Of a stretch of DNA of 59,371 nt, positions 30,085 to 39,750 are shown piece by piece. Origin of the DNA: Christensenella hongkongensis (GTDB lineage: Bacteria > Bacillota > Clostridia > Christensenellales > Christensenellaceae). The stretch covers positions 1 through 59,371 of the forward strand of contig NZ_LAYJ01000078.1 in assembly GCF_000981035.1 (NCBI RefSeq). Reading direction: 5' to 3'. The stretch's first letter is position 1, and each line of letters begins with the position of its first letter. A model generated the notes under the pieces. The model had not been told where the DNA came from. It searched no databases and was given only the letters and a program-made list of their open reading frames with translations. The position numbers and the translations under genes are program-made.

Positions 30085-31197
30085 TCAATAATTTACGTAT
30101 GGTCTCCGTAAATTTTCCACATAAATCGCTATGTTATAGTTTACATCATTTAACAGATTTTGTAAACCTTGTGCGTATCCCTCGCAAAAGCATTTTTCCG
30201 TATCAAAATGTCCCGCTTCCACCAATATGATACCATTACGGGCCGCATAGAAATTATGCTTAATCTCGCCTGTGATATACATTTGCGCACCTTTTTTCTT
30301 CGCTGCGTCTGCAAATTCTCCGGCCGCGCCGCCGCATACGGCGATCCGGCCCACCTCAGATTCAAGATCGCCGGCAACCCTTACGCTATCTGTATGAAGC
30401 GCCTTTTTCAAAATATCAAGCGCTTTTTTTGCGGTCATCTTCGCCGGCAAATCTCCGACCACGCCAAGTCCGGCCTCTATCCCAACGGGCTCTTCCGTCG
30501 TTAGCACGCTGATCGCGGGTTCCTCATAAGGATGCGCAGACCTGATTGCGGCGATTACTCCCACGAGCCTGCTCTTCTTACAGATCGAGGATATCCTGAT
30601 TTCCTTCACCGTTTCCATTTGATTGGCAGTGCCAATGAAAGGATGTGCATTTGCATCAGGACGGAATGTGCCATTTCCTTCAATACTATAGGTGCAATCA
30701 CTGTAATCGCCCAGTCTTCCCGCACCCGCCGCTGTCATCGCGTCACGCACCTGCGCCGCCTGCTCCTGCGGGACATGGACTGCCACCTCATAATACGGTT
30801 CCCTTATCTCGTCGCTGAGATAACGCCTGTTCCCAAGATTAAAAATATCCGCCAGCCATGAATTAATCCCCTTTGGCGCACGGTCAATACTCGTATGCGC
30901 GCAATACAGGGAAATTCCTTCCCGCATCAAAAGCTGTATACATTTTCCTTCATATTCTGCATTGTCCAGACGTTTCACCGCACGAAACAGCAACGGATGA
31001 TGAGAGATAATCAAATTGCATTTTTTATCCGCCGCATCCCTGATTGCTTCCTGTGTTACGTCAAGGCAAATATAGATTCCTGTTATGTCCCGGTTATGAA
31101 GATTCAGGTTGAAACCCGTATTGTCCCAATCCTCAGCAAACTTCTGCGGCGCCATTTTCTCAATCAACGCGCCCACCTGTTCCAGCGTTACAGACAT
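30085..31197 (-). CDS. Nif3-like dinuclear metal centre hexameric protein (YqfO type)
   Basis: 370 aa, the long form with an inserted PII/CutA-like domain (about 130-235, YYEVAVHVPQEQ to YEEPAISV). Metal ligands are seen in ISHHPLLF, YCAHTSIDRAPKGINSWLAD and GEIKHNFYAARNGIILVEAGHFDTEK. Bacillus YqfO is the nearest characterised relative; later work suggests GTP cyclohydrolase-like or NAD-related chemistry but the function is unsettled. It overlaps trmK by 10 bp, the usual Firmicute pair; GGAGG ribosome binding site. Confidence 0.93.
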   Translation of the reverse strand: MSVTLEQVGALIEKMAPQKFAEDWDNTGFNLNLHNRDITGIYICLDVTQEAIRDAADKKCNLIISHHPLLFRAVKRLDNAEYEGKCIQLLMREGISLYCAHTSIDRAPKGINSWLADIFNLGNRRYLSDEIREPYYEVAVHVPQEQAAQVRDAMTAAGAGRLGDYSDCTYSIEGNGTFRPDANAHPFIGTANQMETVKEIRISSICKKSRLVGVIAAIRSAHPYEEPAISVLTTEEPVGIEAGLGVVGDLPAKMTAKKALDILKKALHTDSVRVAGDLESEVGRIAVCGGAAGEFADAAKKKGAQMYITGEIKHNFYAARNGIILVEAGHFDTEKCFCEGYAQGLQNLLNDVNYNIAIYVENLRRPYVNY

Positions 31198-31871
31198 TGC
31201 AGTACCTCCTGTATCTTTCTGTGCAGTTCTTGCTTTTCTTTGATGTATGAATCCGTATTTTTCCCCCGATGCGCTTTTTCCATAATCATTTCCGTCTCCA
31301 GCAGCTTACGCTGCAAAAATTCCTTTTGCAACTGCTCCTTGCGCTTTGCCGGATAGTATCCGTACCGCAGGTAAATCTCTTCCGGGCAAATCCCCCTGCC
31401 TTCTCTGGCAACAATCACCTGATAATATTTGCCTTCATCATATACAATCGCTTCATCATATATCATAAAGTCGTTCTCATACAAAAACGTACGCAGCTCG
31501 TATTCATTGCCCTGAGGCGCCAACACCAGCTTCTGCGCTCTTTTTGCCGTTTTGATATCTCTTTCCAGAATGTCCCGGATCAAAAGGCCTCCCATTCCTG
31601 CAATAATCACACAATCCGGGGACTTATCTGTCAGCGCGCTCAGTCCATCTGCAACATAAAAGTCAACAGATTGCACTAAATTATGTTCGCAAACAAGCTT
31701 TTTCGCCTTTTGCAGCGATTTTTCACTGATGTCGCACGCAATGACTTGCTTCGCGCCATAATCCTCGATCAGCGCTGCCGTTACAAATCCGTGGTCACAT
31801 CCTATATCCGCCACAATATCCGCTTCTTTTGCAAATGTTGCGATTGCACGCATCCTGAGTGATAATTCCAT
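31188..31871 (-). CDS. trmK: tRNA (adenine22-N1)-methyltransferase TrmK
   Basis: SAM-dependent enzyme that methylates N1 of A22 in bacterial tRNAs. 227 aa. SAM loop VADIGCDHGFVTAALIED, the catalytic-like motif IIAGMGGLLI, and a C-terminal coiled-coil helix pair. Follows rpoD, as in many Firmicutes, 36 bp after a hairpin; no separate promoter is evident, so read-through is likely. Confidence 0.93.
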   Translation of the reverse strand: MELSLRMRAIATFAKEADIVADIGCDHGFVTAALIEDYGAKQVIACDISEKSLQKAKKLVCEHNLVQSVDFYVADGLSALTDKSPDCVIIAGMGGLLIRDILERDIKTAKRAQKLVLAPQGNEYELRTFLYENDFMIYDEAIVYDEGKYYQVIVAREGRGICPEEIYLRYGYYPAKRKEQLQKEFLQRKLLETEMIMEKAHRGKNTDSYIKEKQELHRKIQEVLQCL

Positions 31872-31907
31872 AAAATTCTTCTGTCCTGTTTTCTGCCGCG
31901 TATAAAC

Positions 31908-31928
31908 AAGGCGGCTTAACGCCGCCTT
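31908..31928 (-). terminator. Hairpin after rpoD
   Basis: AAGGCGGC / GCCGCCTT stem with a 5-nt loop, then TTGTTTATA on the minus strand. The weak T-run suggests a leaky terminator, consistent with trmK lying close behind. Confidence 0.55.
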
Positions 31929-31935
31929 TATATCC

Positions 31936-33120
31936 CTATTCCAGGAAATCCCTTAATTTTTTGCTTCTGCTCGGATGCCGCAGTTTCCGCAAAGCCTTTG
32001 CTTCAATCTGCCGAATCCTCTCCCTTGTCACCTGAAATTCCTTGCCTACCTCTTCAAGCGTCCTTGCCCGTCCATCTTCCAGTCCAAAACGCAGCTTGAG
32101 CACTTTTTCTTCCCTCGGCGTAAGCGTATCAAGCACATCCATCAACTGCTCCTTTAGGAGCGTGAATGCAGCTGCTTCCGCCGGAGCCGGCGCATCATCG
32201 TCCGGAATAAAATCTCCAAGATGACTGTCCTCCTCCTCGCCAATCGGCGTTTCAAGGGAAACAGGCTCCTGAGCTATTTTCAGTATCTCCCGCACCTTTT
32301 CTTCCGGAATATCCATTTCCTTCGCAAGCTCTTCCGGCAACGGATCCCTCCCGTACTGCTGTAACAGCTGACGTGAAATACGGATCAGCTTGTTAATCGT
32401 TTCCACCATGTGCACGGGAATACGGATCGTGCGCGCCTGATCTGCGATAGCGCGCGTAATCGCCTGCCGAATCCACCATGTAGCATATGTGCTGAACTTA
32501 TATCCCTTTTGATAGTCGAATTTTTCAACAGCCTTAATCAGCCCAAGGTTTCCTTCCTGAATCAAATCCAGAAAGAGCATACCACGGCCTACATAGCGCT
32601 TGGCGATGCTGACGACAAGCCGCAGGTTTGCCTCGGCAAGCTTGCGTTTCGCCTCCTGATCGCCTTCTCCCATACGCTTTGCAAGCTCCACTTCCTCTGA
32701 AGCGGAAAGCAGCGGCACTTTGCCGATCTCTTTGAGGTACATCCTTACCGGATCGTCGATATTGATGTTTTCCGGCATGGATATTTCAAAATCAGCCGTT
32801 TCAGTATCTTCTTCCGCTTTGGGCACTTCTTTTTCGATCTCGTCGTCGATCACATCGATGCTGTGCTCTTCAAGTGCTTCGTAAAGTTTATCGATCTGAT
32901 CGGGAACCGCATGCGTATCGTCCACATATTCCGATATCTCAGCATACTTCAATACACCTTTTGTCTTTCCGATCTCCACGATTTTCGCAATGCGCTCATC
33001 CGTAAGCTTGGACTGCTCCTTTTTATCGGCAGGTTTCGTTTCCTTACCAGCGCTTTGCTTGACGTCCATTTCAGCCGCCGTTTCTTCCATGTTTTGTTCT
33101 GTTGTTTTTTTCTCAGTCAA
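31936..33120 (-). CDS. rpoD: RNA polymerase primary sigma factor RpoD (sigma-A)
   Basis: 394 aa. Acidic, Lys/Glu-rich N-terminus, region 1.2 ([12 protein letters not shown]), region 2 ([32 protein letters not shown]), region 3 and region 4.2 with [20 protein letters not shown]. The start is TTG at 33120: AGGTGA lies 7 nt upstream and an in-frame stop directly precedes it; the next ATG is 10 codons in. It follows dnaG by 23 bp, the macromolecular-synthesis operon order. Confidence 0.96.
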   Translation of the reverse strand: MTEKKTTEQNMEETAAEMDVKQSAGKETKPADKKEQSKLTDERIAKIVEIGKTKGVLKYAEISEYVDDTHAVPDQIDKLYEALEEHSIDVIDDEIEKEVPKAEEDTETADFEISMPENINIDDPVRMYLKEIGKVPLLSASEEVELAKRMGEGDQEAKRKLAEANLRLVVSIAKRYVGRGMLFLDLIQEGNLGLIKAVEKFDYQKGYKFSTYATWWIRQAITRAIADQARTIRIPVHMVETINKLIRISRQLLQQYGRDPLPEELAKEMDIPEEKVREILKIAQEPVSLETPIGEEEDSHLGDFIPDDDAPAPAEAAAFTLLKEQLMDVLDTLTPREEKVLKLRFGLEDGRARTLEEVGKEFQVTRERIRQIEAKALRKLRHPSRSKKLRDFLE

Positions 33121-33143
33121 TCAATTTCACCTACTATAAAATT

Positions 33144-34916
33144 TTAAAAACTTGTTTTCAGCCTATGTATTTTTTTTGCCAGCGTCCCTACCTGCTCAAG
33201 CAACTCCCTTCTTTTCTCAGGATCAGCCTGCGCCTCGCATTTCACCAGCAATAGCTTTCTTTGTCCTTCCAAACGGCTCAATTCGATCTGCTTTACGCAG
33301 TCCTCAAAAAAGTCGTCAAAATTTTTCTGAACACCATTGGAACCGTCTTCGCTCAATAATTCCGTAGCGTGTTTCAGTTCATCCTCCTTTTGCAGTGCTA
33401 ATAATATTTCGGCACTGGTAGGAGAAAACCCTTTTTTTACGCACTGTAAAGTATAGGAAAAAATTTTTTGATTCGTCTCGTTTTTGAAATCCTTTTCTGA
33501 AATCCGGTTCTCCAGCTTTAAAACCGACTGCGGATTTGTACACAATAACCGTATCAGGCAATTTTCAGCCTTTTCCTCTACATCCGTATTTTTCTTTTCC
33601 ACCTTCGGCGGAGTCCACTTTATTTCCTTCTGGTCTGTCCCCCCTGCATCCTGGGCAATCGAATTTATTGAAAACCCGGTCATCTCTGACAGCTTTTTCA
33701 TATATTTTTCTTTTATGATGGCGCTGTCCACACCCTTCAGCATAGAGATGCACTCCTGCGCAAACTTCTCTTTTTGGTAGCTGTCGTTCAGGTCATATTT
33801 TTTCGCCACCACACTGAACTTGTAATCCATCATGGGAAGCGATGCCTTCATCAGCCCAATATATCCCGCTTTGCCATGTTCTTTCAAGTACTCGTCCGGA
33901 TCCTGTCCTCCGGGAATACTGACCACACGCGTTTCGATCCCTTCCTGCGCGAGGATGCCAAGAGCACGCAACGTCGCTTTTTTTCCCGCCTCATCTCCGT
34001 CATAGGAAACATATACATGGTCGGTATAACGCTTTATAAGCCTTGCCTGGTCCTGGGTAAGAGCGGTTCCAAGCGTGGCGACACATTCAGGTATTCCATA
34101 TGTGGACAAAGCAATCACATCCATATATCCTTCAACCAGAATCAAGTGTGACAAATTTTTCTGTTTGCGGATCAAATTCAGGTTATATAAATTCCGGCTT
34201 TTGTTGAAGGCCGCTGTTTCCGGTGAATTGAGATACTTTGGCATTCCATCGTCCATCACGCGGCCACCGAAGCCAATGATATTGGAAAATGTATTAATGA
34301 TCGGAATCATTACGCGGTTCCTGAACATATCATAACTTTTCCCATCATTCAGCTTAATCAGTCCTGCCGCCTGCATATCCTGCTTGGTATAGCCCTTTTC
34401 ACTCAAAAGTTTCAGCAAATGGTCCCAACCAGGGGGTGCAAATCCCATTCCAAACGTCTTGACCACACGATCACCAATCCCCCTGCCATGCAGATAATCC
34501 AAAGCAGCCTTGCCCTTCTGGGAATACAGGTTCGCATGAAAAAACTGAGCGGCAATTTTATTCATTTCAAATATTTTTTCGCGCTGCTGCTTGCGTTTCT
34601 CATACCCGGTCCTGTCCGTATTTTCCGGAACCGGAAGTTTCACCTTTTCTGCAAGGTACTGGCATGCCTCTGGAAAGGTCATTTTCTCCTGTTCCATTAC
34701 AAACTGGATCGCATTGCCCCCCTTGCCGCAGCCAAAGCAGTGGTAAAACCCCTTTTCCGGGTTAACGGAAAAACTGGGCGTCTTTTCATTGTGAAACGGG
34801 CAGCAAGCCCAAAAACGCCCTGATTTATTTTGCAGTGTCACATATTCGCCTATCAAGTCGACAAGATTTACTTTTGCAAGCAACTCCTGTATCCACTCTT
34901 CAGAAAAAAACGGCAT
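33144..34916 (-). CDS. dnaG: DNA primase
   Basis: Makes RNA primers for replication. 590 aa. Zinc-binding CHC2 domain at the N-terminus (CCPFHNEKTPSFSV, FYHCFGCGKGGN), Toprim catalytic core (LVEGYMDVIAL, YVSYDGDEAGKKA), and a C-terminal DnaB-interaction domain. A 175-bp gap with a terminator for hydA and a weak promoter lies upstream. Confidence 0.96.
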   Translation of the reverse strand: MPFFSEEWIQELLAKVNLVDLIGEYVTLQNKSGRFWACCPFHNEKTPSFSVNPEKGFYHCFGCGKGGNAIQFVMEQEKMTFPEACQYLAEKVKLPVPENTDRTGYEKRKQQREKIFEMNKIAAQFFHANLYSQKGKAALDYLHGRGIGDRVVKTFGMGFAPPGWDHLLKLLSEKGYTKQDMQAAGLIKLNDGKSYDMFRNRVMIPIINTFSNIIGFGGRVMDDGMPKYLNSPETAAFNKSRNLYNLNLIRKQKNLSHLILVEGYMDVIALSTYGIPECVATLGTALTQDQARLIKRYTDHVYVSYDGDEAGKKATLRALGILAQEGIETRVVSIPGGQDPDEYLKEHGKAGYIGLMKASLPMMDYKFSVVAKKYDLNDSYQKEKFAQECISMLKGVDSAIIKEKYMKKLSEMTGFSINSIAQDAGGTDQKEIKWTPPKVEKKNTDVEEKAENCLIRLLCTNPQSVLKLENRISEKDFKNETNQKIFSYTLQCVKKGFSPTSAEILLALQKEDELKHATELLSEDGSNGVQKNFDDFFEDCVKQIELSRLEGQRKLLLVKCEAQADPEKRRELLEQVGTLAKKIHRLKTSF

Positions 34917-34994
34917 TCTCTATCCTTTCAAGTCCGGTAATCCATGTCCCATACCGGGATAACGGATATTACTTCCTGAAACTTCCCTGTATAT

Positions 34995-35023
34995 ATTATA
35001 ATAATATATTACACACAGAAAAC
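34995..35023 (-). promoter_or_regulatory. Possible promoter of dnaG-rpoD
   Basis: A TATAAT (34995-35000) stands on the minus strand in a very AT-rich stretch; the -35 (GTTTTC at 17 bp or TTTTCT at 16 bp) is poor. It is the only candidate between the hydA terminator and dnaG. Confidence 0.35.
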
Positions 35024-35048
35024 GTTAAATCCTTTAAATCGGGATTAA

Positions 35049-35079
35049 AAAAACGGCTGCTACCAAAGCAGCCGTTTTT
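35049..35079 (-). terminator. Terminator after hydA
   Basis: Perfect 12-bp stem AAAAACGGCTGC / GCAGCCGTTTTT with a 7-nt loop and T-run on the minus strand; ends the hydrogenase transcript. Confidence 0.85.
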
Positions 35080-35091
35080 CTCCGATTGGAT

Positions 35092-36834
35092 TTATGATTG
35101 TTTATACTTCGGTTTCGCCTCATAGAACGTATGAAGTAATTCATGCGCCTTATGGCTGTTTGGTTCGCCAAGGAACTCGTTATAGAGCTTCTGGATATCC
35201 GGATTTTCATGGGATTTCCGTAATGGCTTATCACAGTCCTCGTCATAAAGGCCCTGGGCGCGAACCACTCTCGGATCAAGCACATTCTTGACTCTTGCCG
35301 AAACAATCGGCTGTCCGCCGCCGTTTACGCAACCGCCCGGGCAGGCCATAATCTCGATGAAATGGTATTCCTTCTCGCCTGCGCGAACCGCTTCCAGAAG
35401 CTTTTTCGCATTCCCTGTTCCGCTTACGACAGCAACCTTGACCGGCATATCGCCAACCATGATTTCCGCTTCCTTGATTCCCGTAATACCGCGAACGTCA
35501 CAGAAATCGATGTTTTCCAGTTCTTTTCCGGTGAGCACCTCTGCAACCGTCCTAAGCGCCGCTTCCATTACGCCGCCCGTTGCTCCGAAGATAACGCCTG
35601 CTCCGGTCGATGTGCCAAGCACCTCGTCAAAGTCTTCATCCGGAAGGTTCACAAAGTCGATTCCCGCTTCCTTGATCATCTGCGCTATTTCCCTTGTGGT
35701 AAGTACCGCGTCTACATCCTGATAATCCGTTCCGGCTTCGCCCGCACGGTCTTTCTCGTATTTTTTAGCGGTACACGGCATAACCGAAACTGTAAAAATT
35801 TTCGCCGGATCAATTCCATTTTCCTGTGCATAATAGGATTTGATGATCGCACCCAGCATCTGGTGAGGCGATTTGCACGTGGAAAGGTTATCCAGCATAT
35901 CCGGAAAGAAATACTCTGCGAATTTGATCCAGCCTGGCGAGCAGGATGTGATCATCGGGAGTTTTCCGCCGTTTTGAACCCTGTTAATAAACTCGTAGCC
36001 CTCTTCCATAATGGTAAGGTCAGCGCCAAAATCAGTGTCAAATACTTTATCGAAGCCAAGCTTACGCAGTGCCGCTGCAAGCTTGCCCGTAACGCGCGTA
36101 CCCATCGGCATGCCAAATTCCTCGCCCAGAGCGACACGAACGGCCGGGGCCGGCTGCACTACAACGTGCATATTGGGGTTGTGCAACGCATCCCAAACAT
36201 TGTCTATCTCACTCTTTTCAGAAAGCGCGCCAACCGGGCAGGAAACAATACACTGTCCGCAGTTAATACAGGGTACGTCCACAAGCGATTTGCCGAACAC
36301 AGGCTCGATCGTCGTTTTGAATCCGCGGTTTGTCGCGCCGATCACACCGACTCCCTGCTGCTTTGCGCACGCCGCAACGCAGCGTTTGCAGATCACGCAC
36401 TTGTTCTGGTTACGAACAACGGATACGGATTCATCGTCAGCCTCATGCTCGATTCTTTCGCCCTGGTATTTGATTTCACGAATGTTAAACTCGTCTGCCA
36501 GAGTCTGGAGCTCGCAATTTTTGTTCCTCACGCACGTCAGGCATTCCCTGTCGTGATTGGAAAGCAGCAGGTCAAGGCTGACCTTCCTTGCTTTCAAGAC
36601 CTTTTCAGACTTCGTGAATACTTCCATACCGTCTGTTACCGGCAGCACGCACGCAGCCTGCAGCGCAGCATTGTTTTTCACTTCCACAAGACAAATCCTG
36701 CACGCGCCAATGGCGTTTACGCCTCTTAAATAGCAGAGCGTGGGAATGTCAATATTTGCTTTTCTTGCAGCGTCAAGTACCGTGGAATTATCCGGCACGT
36801 CTACTTTAACGCCATCTATTGTAATTGATACCAT
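35092..36834 (-). CDS. hydA: [FeFe] hydrogenase catalytic subunit HydA (HndD type)
   Basis: 580 aa, cytoplasmic. N-terminal [2Fe-2S] ferredoxin domain (C34, C45, C48, C62), a His-ligated [4Fe-4S] region (HDRECLTC), two [4Fe-4S] motifs (CVICKRCVAAC, CINCGQCIVSC), then the H-cluster domain: L1 TSCSPGW (296-302), L2 MPCTAKKYE (352-360), L3 MACPGGCVNGGGQP. This is the group A multimeric layout of NAD(H)-linked hydrogenases. The second Cys of the textbook TSCCPGW is Ser; I recall this as common in clostridial HndD-type enzymes. With HydB and HydC it should form an electron-bifurcating or confurcating complex using NADH and ferredoxin. AAGGAGG ribosome binding site. Confidence 0.95.
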   Translation of the reverse strand: MVSITIDGVKVDVPDNSTVLDAARKANIDIPTLCYLRGVNAIGACRICLVEVKNNAALQAACVLPVTDGMEVFTKSEKVLKARKVSLDLLLSNHDRECLTCVRNKNCELQTLADEFNIREIKYQGERIEHEADDESVSVVRNQNKCVICKRCVAACAKQQGVGVIGATNRGFKTTIEPVFGKSLVDVPCINCGQCIVSCPVGALSEKSEIDNVWDALHNPNMHVVVQPAPAVRVALGEEFGMPMGTRVTGKLAAALRKLGFDKVFDTDFGADLTIMEEGYEFINRVQNGGKLPMITSCSPGWIKFAEYFFPDMLDNLSTCKSPHQMLGAIIKSYYAQENGIDPAKIFTVSVMPCTAKKYEKDRAGEAGTDYQDVDAVLTTREIAQMIKEAGIDFVNLPDEDFDEVLGTSTGAGVIFGATGGVMEAALRTVAEVLTGKELENIDFCDVRGITGIKEAEIMVGDMPVKVAVVSGTGNAKKLLEAVRAGEKEYHFIEIMACPGGCVNGGGQPIVSARVKNVLDPRVVRAQGLYDEDCDKPLRKSHENPDIQKLYNEFLGEPNSHKAHELLHTFYEAKPKYKQS

Positions 36835-36852
36835 ATCACATAATCCTCCTTC

Positions 36853-38643
36853 TTATCTCTTAATTGCGTCAAATTTGCATTTTTCAACGCAAGCGCCACA
36901 TTTGATGCACTTATCCGGATCGATATGATGTGGTTTTTTCACTTCTCCGGTAATTGCGTCCGCCGGGCATACACGTTTACACATTCCGCATCCAATACAC
37001 TTGGACGGGATGATCTCGTAAACGAGCAACTGCTGACAATGTCCAGCCGGGCAGCGTTTATCGTAAATATGCGCTTCGTATTCGTCCCTGAAATACTTGA
37101 TCGTAGAAAGAACCGGGTTCGGCGCCGTTTTACCAAGTCCGCAAAGCGCTCCAACCTTAATGCTCTCTCCAAGCTCGATCAGCTTCTCGATATCTCCGGG
37201 CTTACCGTTGCCATCCGTGATGCGCTCAAGTATCTCGAGCATACGCTTGGTGCCGATACGGCAGGGCGGGCATTTCCCGCAGGATTCGTCAACCGTAAAG
37301 TCAAGGAAAAATTTCGCTACGTCAACCATACAGTTGTCTTCATCCATTACGATCAGGCCGCCTGAGCCCATCATAGAACCGATTGAGGTAAGCGTATCAT
37401 AATCGATCTTCAAATCAAGATGCTCAGCCGGGATACATCCGCCCGAAGGTCCGCCCGTCTGTGCCGCCTTGAATTTCTTTCCGTCCGGAATACCGCCGCC
37501 GATTTCATAAATTACTTCACGAAGCGTCGTCCCCATCGGAATTTCCACAAGACCTGTATTGTTAATTTTTCCGCCGAGCGCAAATACCTTTGTACCCTTG
37601 GATTTCTCTGTTCCCATAGAACCGAACCAATCAGCGCCCTTCAGGATGATCTGCGGGATATTCGCCAACGTTTCAACGTTGTTGATAATTGTCGGCTTTC
37701 CAAACAATCCTTTGTTTGCCGGGAACGGCGGCTTTGGCCTTGGCTCTCCGCGGCGGCCTTCGATCGATTCCATCAATGCAGTCTCCTCGCCGCATACGAA
37801 TGCGCCCGCACCGAGACGAATCTCAATATCAAATTCAAAATCTGTTCCAAAAATTCCTTTGCCAAGCAATCCGTATTCCTTGGCCTGGTCAATCGCGATC
37901 TGCAATCTTTTAACTGCGATCGGATATTCCGCACGAACATAAACGTAACCCATGTTCGCTCCAATGGCATAACCTGCGATTGCCATTGCTTCGATCACGC
38001 TGTGCGGATCTCCCTCCAGTACGGAGCGGTCCATAAACGCACCCGGATCTCCTTCGTCCGCGTTACAGATTACATATTTCTGGTCTCCCTTTGCATCGTG
38101 GCCAAACTGCCATTTCATTCCTGTCGGAAATCCGCCGCCGCCACGGCCCCTGAGTCCTGACTTTTTGATGATGTCGATTACATCCTCAGGTGTTTTTTCA
38201 GTCAGGCAGGTTCCAAGAGCCTTATAACCGTCAAAAGCGATGTACTCGTCGATCACTTCCGGATCGATCACACCGCAATTTCGAAGGGCTACACGATTCT
38301 GTTTTTTATAAAACTCGATGTCGTCAAGCGTCGTCGCAACGTCTTCTACGTTATCTTCCTTATGCAGCAAACGCTCTACGATACGTCCTTTGAGAAGGTG
38401 TTCTTCCACGATCTCAGCAACGTCGTCCACCTTGACTCTGCTGTAAAAAGCCCCTTCCGGATATACGATGACGATAGGGCCCGCCTCGCAAAGGCCAAAG
38501 CATCCGGTCCTGACAACCTTTACTTCCTTATCCAGTCCCTTTTCCGCGAGTTCACTTTCAAACTTTGAAATGATCTCCCCTGATCCGGAGGATGTACAGC
38601 CTGTACCTCCGCATACCAATACGTGTGCACGATAAAAATCCAT
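36853..38643 (-). CDS. hydB: NADH-linked hydrogenase subunit HydB (NuoF-like)
   Basis: 596 aa. Three parts: an N-terminal thioredoxin-like [2Fe-2S] domain (C11, C16, C48, C52), a NuoF-type FMN/NADH module with SGLRGRGGGGFPTGMKW and the [4Fe-4S] motif ESCGKCPPCRIGTKRM, and two C-terminal ferredoxin motifs (CIGCGMCKRVCP, CIKCGACVEKC). FMN in this subunit is the proposed bifurcation site of trimeric hydrogenases. GGAGG before the ATG; 18 bp before hydA. Confidence 0.95.
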   Translation of the reverse strand: MDFYRAHVLVCGGTGCTSSGSGEIISKFESELAEKGLDKEVKVVRTGCFGLCEAGPIVIVYPEGAFYSRVKVDDVAEIVEEHLLKGRIVERLLHKEDNVEDVATTLDDIEFYKKQNRVALRNCGVIDPEVIDEYIAFDGYKALGTCLTEKTPEDVIDIIKKSGLRGRGGGGFPTGMKWQFGHDAKGDQKYVICNADEGDPGAFMDRSVLEGDPHSVIEAMAIAGYAIGANMGYVYVRAEYPIAVKRLQIAIDQAKEYGLLGKGIFGTDFEFDIEIRLGAGAFVCGEETALMESIEGRRGEPRPKPPFPANKGLFGKPTIINNVETLANIPQIILKGADWFGSMGTEKSKGTKVFALGGKINNTGLVEIPMGTTLREVIYEIGGGIPDGKKFKAAQTGGPSGGCIPAEHLDLKIDYDTLTSIGSMMGSGGLIVMDEDNCMVDVAKFFLDFTVDESCGKCPPCRIGTKRMLEILERITDGNGKPGDIEKLIELGESIKVGALCGLGKTAPNPVLSTIKYFRDEYEAHIYDKRCPAGHCQQLLVYEIIPSKCIGCGMCKRVCPADAITGEVKKPHHIDPDKCIKCGACVEKCKFDAIKR

Positions 38644-38673
38644 CTATCCTAAACCTCCATAAAAATGTACAAA

Positions 38674-39051
38674 TTAAGCGTTGTTCTTCTCATAGTAACC
38701 GATTGTATACTCTGTCACAATGTTTCCATTCACCAGATGCTCTGCAACGACTCTTTTGGCCTTTTCCGCATCCATTTTAACGTATGTGACTTTTTCCTGG
38801 CCCGGTATAAATACCTCGGCAATCGGTTCTAAACGGCAAACGCCGATGCAGCCTGTCTGGGAGACGACAACGTCGTTCATATTTCTCGTTGCCACTTCGT
38901 CCACAAATGCCTGCAATACCGGACGTGCACCCGCAGCGATTCCACACGTGGCCATTCCAACAACAACGCGTTTTTCCGCATCATTTTTACGAATGTCAAT
39001 CTTCCCTTGCATCTTGTTTCTGATTGCTTCCAACTCTTGCAGTGACTTCAT
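38674..39051 (-). CDS. [2Fe-2S] ferredoxin-like hydrogenase subunit (HndB type)
   Basis: 125 aa from the ATG at 39051 (MKSLQELEAIRNKMQGK), preceded by GGGGAG. Thioredoxin-like ferredoxin domain with C36 (GMATCGIAAGARPVL) and C68/C72 (TQ-type segment QTGCIGVC). Only three of the usual four [2Fe-2S] cysteines are evident, so cluster binding may differ from HydC. It lies between the HATPase gene and hydB, the order of hnd operons. Confidence 0.88.
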   Translation of the reverse strand: MKSLQELEAIRNKMQGKIDIRKNDAEKRVVVGMATCGIAAGARPVLQAFVDEVATRNMNDVVVSQTGCIGVCRLEPIAEVFIPGQEKVTYVKMDAEKAKRVVAEHLVNGNIVTEYTIGYYEKNNA

Positions 39052-39185
39052 TTTTTTACTCCCCATGCTTCTAAACATTATGTTGCCGGCTAATGCAGCA
39101 ATGTTTATTTCCGCTTTTCCGGCAAGCGGTCGGCCGAAATTATTTGTTTGTATTTTGCGGCCCAAAGCCGGCAAAAATTCAATTT

Positions 39186-39737
39186 CTAAAAATCAACGTA
39201 CTCCTGCGGAAAAATCTCTGTGAGGCTTTCGCCGATCCATCCGGATATATCCGGCAAATCAAGCGGAACATCTTCGCCAAGCACCTGGCGTATCTCACGC
39301 GTATCCAATACCTCGCGTCTTCCGTCAATTTCGACGGCGACTGCAAAATCGATATCAGGATTACAGATAATAAGCGTTTTGGCTGTTCCTGCAAAATCCC
39401 CAATCGGCGGCCTGTCGATATTATCGAGCACATACGATGCTGTTAGCTCTGTTCCTGCGCCTTCTTCCGATGTAATCGTAAAACTCCCTCCGGAGCCTTC
39501 CGCGCCTGCTTTAAAAAGCGATATTCCAAGTCCTACACGGCGTGTTGTACGCGTTGTTACAAAAGGACTCGTTACATTCGCAAGCATTTCTTTGCTCATT
39601 CCCTTCCCATTATCTTTAATCGTAATGGAAATCACATCTTTTTTTCTGTCGATTACGAGTGATATCTCGATAAGCTTCGCGTTCGCCGTAATCGAATTCT
39701 GGACAATGTCCATAATATGCAAAGAAATCTCTTTCAT
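39186..39737 (-). CDS. GHKL/HATPase-domain protein of the hydrogenase operon
   Basis: 183 aa from the ATG at 39737 (MKEISLHIMDIVQNS); a TTG at 39776 inside hydC is the alternative. N box DIVQNSITANA, G1 box DNGKGM and G2 box GLGISLF identify a histidine-kinase-type ATPase domain, but there is no phosphoacceptor His domain or sensor. The last 60 residues form a separate tail (from RPPIGDFAG) of unknown function. Such proteins recur between hndA and hndB homologues in Clostridia; a regulatory protein-kinase role is only inferred. No clear ribosome binding site, so it may depend on hydC translation. Confidence 0.82.
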   Translation of the reverse strand: MKEISLHIMDIVQNSITANAKLIEISLVIDRKKDVISITIKDNGKGMSKEMLANVTSPFVTTRTTRRVGLGISLFKAGAEGSGGSFTITSEEGAGTELTASYVLDNIDRPPIGDFAGTAKTLIICNPDIDFAVAVEIDGRREVLDTREIRQVLGEDVPLDLPDISGWIGESLTEIFPQEYVDF

Positions 39738-39750
39738 AAGCGTGCCGTTG

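Noticed and set aside
35362-36729. Plus-strand frame of 455 codons antisense to hydA
   Set aside because: It mirrors hydA codons; no start signal and no recognisable domain, while hydA has complete cluster motifs.
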